Positions 6,640 through 12,192 of a stretch of 16,283 nt of DNA are shown piece after piece. Each line of letters begins with the position of its first letter. Within the stretch, counting starts at the first letter, position 1. This DNA is from Nodosilinea sp. BSH.14 (GTDB lineage: Bacteria; Cyanobacteriota; Cyanobacteriia; Phormidesmidales; Phormidesmidaceae). The stretch is taken from assembly GCA_023264315.1 (NCBI GenBank), contig JALQST010000026.1:1-16283 (forward strand), written 5' to 3'. Position numbers and translations under genes: made by a program. The notes under the pieces are model-generated. The model was not told the DNA's origin, did not search any database, and worked only from the letters and a program-made list of their open reading frames with translations.

Positions 6640-7293
6640 ATGACCTCCTACGCCACTTCCACGGCCCGTGCTGATATGGGTGAGCTGCGACGGCTGCGCA
6701 GCCTGTTGCCCCCAGAGTTGCAAAGCTGGGTGACGGTGGAATCGGCCATTGATGTCAGTCCACCGCTGATTACCTGCGAGGAACTGGGGAAGGATCAGGT
6801 GGAAATTCAGATTGACCTAGTGAAGTGGGAACAACTGGCCCTAGATCAGCGCAACCTGATGTTCTGGCACGAGGTGGGGCGCATCCAAAACGACACCATT
6901 CCCCGGGATGGCTGGGAAATGGCGGCCTTGGCCATTGGCCTCGGTGGGGCCGTGGGCGAGTTGTGGGTGCAGGATGGCCTGTTACTGATGCTGGCCCTGG
7001 GGCTGTGCGGCTTTTCCGGCTGGCGGCTGTATAAGCGCAACAACAACCAGAAAACCCTCCAAGAAAGCATCGACGCCGACGAGCGGGCCATTGCCATTGC
7101 CACCCGTTTTGGCTACACCCTGCCCAATGCCTACAAAAGCCTAGGCAGCGCCCTGAAAACCTTGATTGAACAAACCCCCAAAAAACGCCAGCGGGATCGC
7201 TACATCAAACGCCTGGAAGCCCTGAAGAAGAGTGCCGCCAAGGCCAAAGAACGCGCCCGCAACGAACGGGGCGACCTGCGCTCGGCCTACTAG
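6640..7293 (+). CDS. DUF3318 domain membrane protein
   Basis: This 217-residue protein matches the cyanobacterial DUF3318 family. It has a soluble N-terminal part (ELRRLRSLLPPELQSWVTVESA), then RNLMFWHEVGRIQNDTIP (71-88), two membrane segments at about 93-108 and 112-130, and a basic helical C-terminus with IDADERAIAIATRFGYT (144-160) and KTLIEQTPKKRQRDRY (173-188). The function is not established. The HEVGR motif before the membrane pair and the DADERA...GY motif after it sit in the order of the HExxH and ExxxD zinc motifs of M48-type membrane peptidases, but the second histidine is arginine, so peptidase activity is doubtful. ATG 6640 fits the family start. The gene converges on the EEP gene with a 10-bp gap. 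Confidence 0.85.
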   Translation: MTSYATSTARADMGELRRLRSLLPPELQSWVTVESAIDVSPPLITCEELGKDQVEIQIDLVKWEQLALDQRNLMFWHEVGRIQNDTIPRDGWEMAALAIGLGGAVGELWVQDGLLLMLALGLCGFSGWRLYKRNNNQKTLQESIDADERAIAIATRFGYTLPNAYKSLGSALKTLIEQTPKKRQRDRYIKRLEALKKSAAKAKERARNERGDLRSAY

Positions 7294-7303
7294 CCTTGGC
7301 CCC

Positions 7304-8350
7304 CTAGACCCGGCGCATGGGCAGGGTGGGCACGGTGGAGGGCGGTGGATCGAGTTCGATGGTGGCCACCACTTGGCCATGGTCGGATTTCCACGGCTCG
7401 ATGGTTTCGTCCAGCAGGGTTTGGTCGAACAGGTGGTCGTTATAGACCGAGACGTAGGTGACGCGGCCAATGCGATCGCGGTTTTGGGCGGCAAATTCCT
7501 CGCTCACCATGATGTGATCGAGGCTGTCGTAGTGGCCATTGTGGATGTGGGTGTAGTAGTGGTCGCCATAGCCGAGGCGAGCCTGGATGTCCTTCACCTG
7601 GTAGAGCAGCACGTCCCACACCGGGGCTTTTTTGCGGTAGGGCCAGCATTCCCAGGGCGGCTGCCCCGCCACGATTTGGGTGGTCACAGCCGTGTGATTA
7701 TCGTTCACGTCGCCCATTACAATCACCGGGTAGCGCCGATCTCGCAGCACCTCCATCAAAATGCAGCGCAGGGCTGTAGCCTCCGCCGCCCGCCGAATCA
7801 ATGACCGGGCATAGCCCTTGGCCATCTCCACCGGATCGCCCCGATCCACGCCATCGGCCAGGGTGGGGCGTTTCGACTTGAGGTGAATCACAAAGACCGT
7901 ACATTGGATGGTTTCCGTAAGGGCCAAATCCACCGCCAGCACCGGGTGGGAAAACTGCCGAATGGGCAACTCGGCCCCCTCCAGATCCAGGACACTGCCG
8001 GGGGGAAACTCCTCGTAAATCCGCTGATCGAGCACCGGAAACCGGGTTGCCAGGGCCAGCCCAGGGCCACGGCCTGCCCCCTCTGCCATCACAATGGTGT
8101 GTTGCCGGTGATACTCACTGCGGTGTAGGGCCTCCTTCAGCGCCCCCTGGTGAAACACCTCCTGAAACCCCACAATATCCACCTTCATCCGATCCAACTG
8201 ACGGCCAATCCAGGTGAGTTTTTTTAGGTAGTCATCCCGGCTGTAGGCTTCGCCGGGATAGAACTCCCGATCCGGCAGGGCAAGGTTGGACAGGTTGAAG
8301 GTGCCCACCCGAAACAGGCGGCGATCTGGGGCAGAAGGGCTATCGACCAC
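7304..8350 (-). CDS. Endonuclease/exonuclease/phosphatase (EEP) family protein
   Basis: The 348-residue protein has the ordered EEP catalytic motifs: VGTFNLSNL (15-23), DIVGFQEV with metal ligand Glu64, ATRFPV, FVIHLKSKRP with His156, VIVMGDVNDN with Asp214 and Asn216, SLDHIMVSE, and the terminal SDHGQVVA with Asp323-His324. EEP enzymes cleave phosphodiesters in DNA, RNA, phosphoinositides or other substrates with Mg2+. The substrate here is unknown; the insert between the HLKSK and GDVND motifs and the lack of a signal peptide suggest a cytoplasmic hydrolase. The start is GTG 8350 with AAGGA about 12 nt upstream, a little far, so a nearby start could be used instead. It is divergent from the gene at 8520 and convergent with the DUF3318 gene. 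Confidence 0.88.
   Translation of the reverse strand: MVDSPSAPDRRLFRVGTFNLSNLALPDREFYPGEAYSRDDYLKKLTWIGRQLDRMKVDIVGFQEVFHQGALKEALHRSEYHRQHTIVMAEGAGRGPGLALATRFPVLDQRIYEEFPPGSVLDLEGAELPIRQFSHPVLAVDLALTETIQCTVFVIHLKSKRPTLADGVDRGDPVEMAKGYARSLIRRAAEATALRCILMEVLRDRRYPVIVMGDVNDNHTAVTTQIVAGQPPWECWPYRKKAPVWDVLLYQVKDIQARLGYGDHYYTHIHNGHYDSLDHIMVSEEFAAQNRDRIGRVTYVSVYNDHLFDQTLLDETIEPWKSDHGQVVATIELDPPPSTVPTLPMRRV
7472..7479. repeat. HIP1 octamer
   Basis: This second GCGATCGC lies inside the EEP gene. It is a lineage marker only. Confidence 0.6.
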
Positions 8351-8464
8351 GGTAACTACGGATCCTTACGTAATGAGCCTAGGCAAATTCCCTAGAACAC
8401 GAATATAGACAGTAGCCTAGCGGATTCCCTCGAGTTTGTTCACGGTTGCCCTGGAGGTTAGCTT

Positions 8465-8470
8465 TATACT
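8465..8470 (+). promoter_or_regulatory. Candidate -10 element for the gene at 8520
   Basis: TATACT lies 49 nt upstream of the TTG start at 8520, in the divergent gap. No well-spaced -35 box is visible (TTGCCC at 8446 is too close), so the support is modest. If it is used, transcription would begin near 8477 and longer in-frame starts at or before 8436 would be excluded. Confidence 0.3.
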
Positions 8471-8505
8471 AGGTGAGGCCTACCGCGATCACCCACGGGA
8501 AGACC

Positions 8506-8512
8506 AGGGGGG
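8506..8512 (+). promoter_or_regulatory. Strong ribosome binding site deciding a TTG start
   Basis: AGGGGGG is followed by 7 nt and then TTG 8520. The longer frame beginning at TTG 8436 has no such site, so the 360-residue product is preferred. Confidence 0.5.
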
Positions 8513-8519
8513 AACAGAT

Positions 8520-9602
8520 TTGGGAGAACAACACCCGGTGCTAAGTGCAAAGAACGGTACATCAGTCTCAACACCCTATTCATCGGAGGCCATTCAGTCG
8601 GCCATGGCGATGGGGGAGTTGGTTTTTGAACTCCCGGATCCCAATGATGAGGCCCTTTCAGACTATGACTTTAACCGCCAGGTGGAGGCGGCTTGGCAGG
8701 TCTGTGACCGCTTTGACCTACAAACAGACATTTGGCGGGGGCGCATCCTCCGCACTGTGCGCGACCGAGAAAAGCGGGGTGGCGATGGCCGAGGCACGGG
8801 CTTTCTCAACTGGCTGAAGGAGCGAGAAATCACCAAAAGCCACGCCTACAACCTGATTGAACTGGCGGACAGCGCCGATCATCTCCTTGACTCAGGAATG
8901 CTGACGCCCAAGGATGTGAATCAGTTCAGCAAACGCGCCTTTGTGGAAACCGCCAAGGCCGCCCCCGAAGTGCAGCAGTTGGTCAGCGATGTGGCCCGCA
9001 AAGGGGATCACGTCACCCGCCGCGAGGTGCGCCAGGTGGCCAACGAATGGGCCGCCATGACCTCCGATCTCATCCCCGAAACCCTGCGGGAAAAAGCCGC
9101 CAACAACACCATTCCCAGCCGCTACATTGCCCCGCTGGTGAAGGAAATGGAGAAGCTGCCCCCCACCCACCAAACCACCCTCAAAACCGAAGTTGAACTC
9201 AACCCCGACCTGGATACCCTGAAGCAGGTGACAGCGGAAGCCCGCTACCTGTCGAAATATTTGGCCTCCGCCAACCAGGTGCAACTACTCGAAACCGGAG
9301 ACTTTGATCTCGAACTGGCCCTCGAGGAAGCCCTGCGCGTTGGGTGCTTGAACTCCGCAGCCGACATGGTGGCCCAGGCCGCTCTCATTGAGCAAACCGC
9401 CGCCAAACTCTACACCGCCTGGAAACGCCTGAATCAACTTTCGGAGCGCGTCTACGTAGACAGCGGCGACAGCACCCCCAACCTCCGTGCCCTGCTCACC
9501 GCCCTCAGCCCCATCATCGGCGATACCGTGCAGGTGCGCCTCGGAGAACTCAATAGCGCCACCTCCCAAACCATCCGCTGGCGGCTAACCGAGGAAGATT
9601 AG
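8520..9602 (+). CDS. Conserved-type cyanobacterial helical protein, function unknown
   Basis: I do not recognise a named family. The 360-residue product (TTG start) is soluble and mostly helical. Residues 20-60 contain YSSEAIQSAMAMGELVFELPDPND and an acidic DYDFNRQVEAAW stretch. Residues 71-120 are basic and then read GTGFLNWLKEREITKSHAYNLIELA, which resembles helix-turn-helix segments of phage or plasmid DUF3102/ParB-like proteins. VTRREVRQVANEW (165-177) is a second possible DNA-contact helix. The C-terminal 120 residues are a long helical region (LELALEEALRVGCLNSAADM, AKLYTAWKRLNQLSERVYVDSG). There is no signal peptide or membrane segment. A nucleoid or chromosome-associated role is conceivable but is inference only. 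The gene converges with the ureidoglycolate lyase gene with a 22-bp gap. Confidence 0.75.
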   Translation: MGEQHPVLSAKNGTSVSTPYSSEAIQSAMAMGELVFELPDPNDEALSDYDFNRQVEAAWQVCDRFDLQTDIWRGRILRTVRDREKRGGDGRGTGFLNWLKEREITKSHAYNLIELADSADHLLDSGMLTPKDVNQFSKRAFVETAKAAPEVQQLVSDVARKGDHVTRREVRQVANEWAAMTSDLIPETLREKAANNTIPSRYIAPLVKEMEKLPPTHQTTLKTEVELNPDLDTLKQVTAEARYLSKYLASANQVQLLETGDFDLELALEEALRVGCLNSAADMVAQAALIEQTAAKLYTAWKRLNQLSERVYVDSGDSTPNLRALLTALSPIIGDTVQVRLGELNSATSQTIRWRLTEED

Positions 9603-9624
9603 CCCTAGGGTGGGCATGGCCGAC

Positions 9625-10131
9625 CTATAATATTTTGAGCCTAAACCTCAGCCCAAAGGTTTGGGCCAAATCGCAGGTTTGATGATCAGTGAGGTTGGTA
9701 TCACTGAGTTCCAAGTTGTAGAAGGTGACGCTGGGATGGGTGAAGTATGGCCCCGCGTGCCAGGTGCCCACCGCCAGCTTAATGAAGCAGTGCCCGGGAA
9801 TGTGAAAGGCTTTTAGGGCGCTGAGATCGGGCTGGTCGGCCTCGCTGGGAGGGGCCACCGCCATCAGCCAGTCCTGATTGGCCAGCGCCCCTAGGCATTG
9901 GGTGCAGCGGCGATGGCGGGTAATGGTGTGAAATTCCGTGCCAGCGTGAGTCAGGGTCATCAAATAAAGGCGCGGAATCCCCTGGTTGAGGACAAGCTGA
10001 GCATCGGCCAAACCAAAGGGGGCTCCGTCAGCCCTGGGAAAAATCACCTGGCCGTAGGGCGCAAAGGCTTCAGGGGTGATGGGTTCCACCGTTAGAAGGC
10101 GCTGGCTACACGGGGGAGAAGAGACAGACAT
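9625..10131 (-). CDS. Ureidoglycolate lyase (AllA) family protein
   Basis: The 168-residue protein resembles the AllA cupin family, which splits ureidoglycolate to glyoxylate and urea at the end of allantoin breakdown. Family-like features are the N-terminal VEPITPEAFAPYGQVI (16-30), the central TRHRRCTQCL (71-80), the HIPGHCFIKLAVGTWHAGPY region (110-129), in which the GxWHA motif is typical, and a DxxxCDL end. The length is close to the usual 160-170. No other purine catabolism gene is present in the window, so the substrate stays tentative; related proteins act on other ureido or keto acids. ATG 10131 is preferred over the in-frame TTG 10137 because GAGGG lies 9 nt before the ATG but only 3 nt before the TTG. 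Confidence 0.82.
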   Translation of the reverse strand: MSVSSPPCSQRLLTVEPITPEAFAPYGQVIFPRADGAPFGLADAQLVLNQGIPRLYLMTLTHAGTEFHTITRHRRCTQCLGALANQDWLMAVAPPSEADQPDLSALKAFHIPGHCFIKLAVGTWHAGPYFTHPSVTFYNLELSDTNLTDHQTCDLAQTFGLRFRLKIL

Positions 10132-10140
10132 GGCCAATTA

Positions 10141-10145
10141 CCCTC
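10141..10145 (-). promoter_or_regulatory. Ribosome binding site of the AllA-family gene
   Basis: GAGGG on the minus strand, 9 nt before ATG 10131. It decides between two start codons 6 bp apart. Confidence 0.5.
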
Positions 10146-10247
10146 AGACTTGCCCCTAGGCTACCACTGGCATGGGGCCTCCGGGGATAGGGGGCAACGC
10201 TGCCATCAGCCAGGGGCTATAGTCCATTACGCTTCATTAATTACTGC

Positions 10248-10277
10248 TTGGCTATGGAATAACCTTTTCGTTAAAAT
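10248..10277 (+). promoter_or_regulatory. Candidate sigma70-type promoter for the radical SAM gene
   Basis: TTGGCT (10248-10253), an 18-nt spacer, and TAAAAT (10272-10277). Transcription would start near 10284, giving a leader of about 83 nt that contains the C-rich tract. Confidence 0.35.
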
Positions 10278-10292
10278 CAACCCCAATTCATG

Positions 10293-10324
10293 CCCCATCC
10301 CCCCTTCAATCCCCCTCAATCCCC
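10293..10324 (-). other. Possible G-quadruplex motif (minus strand) in a gene leader
   Basis: The plus strand shows four C-runs (4, 6, 5 and 4) separated by AT, TTCAAT and TCAAT. The minus strand therefore has four runs of at least four G with loops of 2-6 nt, a canonical G4-type pattern. It lies just downstream of the candidate promoter of the radical SAM gene, on its template strand. It could instead be simple low-complexity sequence. Confidence 0.45.
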
Positions 10325-10366
10325 TCCTACGCCCCCAACCTTGCCGTTCCCAAGTCCCTTTGCACC

Positions 10367-10984
10367 ATGGCCTACCCCACTCCCCCCGAGGCGCTGAGCC
10401 GCATTCCCACCGGACATCTCAATATCATGGGCTATGTGAATGAATCGGACGTCAACGGCCCCGGTTGTCGAGCGGTGGTGTGGGTGCAGGGCTGTTTGCT
10501 GCATTGTCCGGGCTGTTTTAATCCGGCCAGTTGGAGCTTTGAGGAAAACCAAATCGTGGCCGTCGGAGACCTAGCTGAGCGCATTTTGGCCAACCCCAAA
10601 AACCAGGGCGTCACCTTTTCTGGCGGAGAACCCTTTTGGCAGGCACCAGCCCTAGCCCAGTTGGCGGCCCTGGTGAAAGCCCAGGGGTTAACCGTCCTGT
10701 CCTTTACCGGTTTTACCCTGGAAAAACTGCAATCTGCCGATGCGCCCCCCGGTGCTCAGGATTTACTGGATCAACTGGATCTGCTCATTGATGGGCCATT
10801 TGTGGAAGCCCAGGCGGTGAACTCCCCCGATTCCCCGGTATCATCGCGCAACCAGCGTGTTCATATTTTCAACCCCGCCCTCCAAAACACCATCACCTGG
10901 GCCAGCGACCAGCTTGAAGTTCATATTTTTAAAGACGGCAGCCGCATTGTCACCGGATATCGAGGACAACTTTTAGCAGATTAA
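10367..10984 (+). CDS. Radical SAM protein, NrdG-like (anaerobic RNR activase type)
   Basis: The 205-residue protein has the radical SAM cluster motif C43LLHC47PGC50, which binds a [4Fe-4S] cluster and S-adenosylmethionine, and the SAM-contacting GGEP (86-89). The N-terminal LNIMGYVNESDVNGPGCRAVVWVQGC matches the short class III ribonucleotide reductase activases (NrdG), which put a glycyl radical on NrdD. The C-terminal DLLIDGPFVEAQ...NQRVHIF...ITW also fits NrdG-like proteins, including the L-D-GPF element. No nrdD or other glycyl radical enzyme is in view, so the partner is unknown. ATG 10367 gives a typical N-terminus, though without a strong ribosome binding site. The 235-bp region upstream holds a candidate promoter and a C-rich tract. 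Confidence 0.87.
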   Translation: MAYPTPPEALSRIPTGHLNIMGYVNESDVNGPGCRAVVWVQGCLLHCPGCFNPASWSFEENQIVAVGDLAERILANPKNQGVTFSGGEPFWQAPALAQLAALVKAQGLTVLSFTGFTLEKLQSADAPPGAQDLLDQLDLLIDGPFVEAQAVNSPDSPVSSRNQRVHIFNPALQNTITWASDQLEVHIFKDGSRIVTGYRGQLLAD

Positions 10985-11078
10985 GTGAGCGTGAAAACCA
11001 GATTTGTGAATTATCTGGAGTCCATCCTGATCGGTTGGGCACTATAGTCCTAGCGTTATCTCTCAGGCACGACACGAT

Positions 11079-11389
11079 ATGAGTCCCCCCATGGTTCAGC
11101 AGCAATACAACCAAATGGCCGAGGACTATGACCGCCGTTGGCGGCACTACACCCATCCCACCCTGCGGTTTTTGCTGGATTGGGCTGCTCTCCACCCCGA
11201 CGAACAGGTGCTGGATGTGGGCTGCGGCACGGGGGAACTGGAGCGGTCTTTCAGCAGGCGGGTCTACAGGTCAACGCGGCCCAGCGTCAACGGTTTGGCC
11301 TCTTCTGGGGATTGATGCTGGTGAGTGGGGGCATTGAGTGGTGTGACGAATCCGCTGGGCCTGGTTCCCCTGGGGATTCGCTACCATAA
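11079..11389 (+). pseudogene. Class I SAM-dependent methyltransferase with internal deletion
   Basis: ATG 11079 begins a typical cyanobacterial methyltransferase start: MVQQQYNQMAEDYDRRW, then VLDVGCGTGELE, the SAM-binding motif I. At about 11244 the frame loses sense and stops at 11315. From the same point the +2 frame relative to it reads VFQQAGLQVNAAQRQRFGLFW-GLMLVSGG, which looks like the C-terminal end of this kind of methyltransferase (QQAGFxV...RFGxxWGLM). The core between motif I and the last strand, probably over 100 residues, is missing, and the two ends are joined out of frame. The rebuilt tail runs to TAA 11387. The product would lack most of the SAM fold and should be inactive. 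This reading of the tail is my own pattern recognition. Confidence 0.7.
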
Positions 11390-11416
11390 GAACCATCGTC
11401 ATTCGGCCCTGACGCT

Positions 11417-12154
11417 GTGACTGCCGCCCTTCCCCCAACCCCAGGCTTGGCCCCTGTGGCCCGCCCCGATCTGACCCACTACCCCAGTTCCGATGGTGAG
11501 CCTGTGGCCGAAACCTTTGTGCATCTCTATGCGATGCTCGTCACCCTGGAGGTACTGCGGCAGTATGTGGAAGGCCAGCGGGCAACGGTACTGGCCAACC
11601 AGTTTCTCTACTATTCCCAGGGGATGCCAAAACTGCGGGTGGCTCCCGATGTGATGGTCATTTTTGATGTGGAACCCGGTGGCCGGGACACCTATAAAGT
11701 GTGGGAAGAGGGCCAGGTGCCCAGCGTGATTTTTGAGATGACCTCCGCTGGCACCCAAGACCAGGATAAATCCTTCAAAAAAACCCTCTACGAACAGATG
11801 GGCGTGGCGGAATACTGGCTTTTTGATCCCCGGGGCGAGTGGGTGGAAGATCGCCTCCAAGGCTACCGTTTAGCCCATGACTGCTACTATCCCATCGCCG
11901 ATGGTCGCAGCGAACCCCTTCAGTTGCGGCTTCAGGTGGAGGGCAACCTGATCGGGTTCTATCGCGAAGACACGGGAGAAAAGCTGCTGATTCCCGGCGA
12001 ACTCGCCCAAGCCCTTCGGCAGGAATCCCTGGCCCGTCAGCAGGCTGAGCAGCGGGCAGAACAGGAGCGGCACCGCGCCGAACAGGCTGAAGCCCGTCTG
12101 GCGGAACTGCAAGCCCGTCTACAAGTCCGAGGTCTCGAACGACCCGATGCCTAA
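11417..12154 (+). CDS. Uma2 family (DUF820) PD-(D/E)XK protein with coiled-coil tail
   Basis: The 245-residue protein has the Uma2 fold: VAPDVMVIFDV (75-85) with the acidic Asp78, PSVIFEMTS (102-110) with Glu107, then KKTLYEQMGVAEYWLFDP (121-138), which is highly typical. This is a restriction-endonuclease-like PD-(D/E)XK fold; the lysine of the ExK motif is replaced (ExTS), as in many Uma2 members. Uma2 proteins are very numerous in cyanobacteria and their role is not settled, though some are presumed nucleases. Residues about 196-236 are Glu/Gln/Ala/Arg heptads (QQAEQRAEQERHRAEQAEAR) predicted to form a coiled coil, a common tail in this group. The start is GTG 11417 with only a weak ribosome binding site. 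It converges with the 632-residue gene by 38 bp. Confidence 0.9.
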   Translation: MTAALPPTPGLAPVARPDLTHYPSSDGEPVAETFVHLYAMLVTLEVLRQYVEGQRATVLANQFLYYSQGMPKLRVAPDVMVIFDVEPGGRDTYKVWEEGQVPSVIFEMTSAGTQDQDKSFKKTLYEQMGVAEYWLFDPRGEWVEDRLQGYRLAHDCYYPIADGRSEPLQLRLQVEGNLIGFYREDTGEKLLIPGELAQALRQESLARQQAEQRAEQERHRAEQAEARLAELQARLQVRGLERPDA

Positions 12155-12192
12155 CTCCGCCCACCCTAGGGGCGTGGATGGGGAGGGCCTCC

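Noticed and set aside
7232..7804. 190-residue plus-strand frame with a valine-rich stretch
   Set aside because: Antisense to the EEP gene, whose catalytic motifs are intact.
8436..8519. Upstream TTG extension of the unknown 360-residue protein
   Set aside because: It has no ribosome binding site and contains the candidate -10 element; AGGGGGG precedes TTG 8520.
10218..11050. Shared 9-mer CTATAGTCC upstream of the radical SAM gene (10218-10226) and the methyltransferase relic (11042-11050)
   Set aside because: Both contain a TATAGT -10-like hexamer, but no -35 with proper spacing was found; a shared 9-mer alone is weak.
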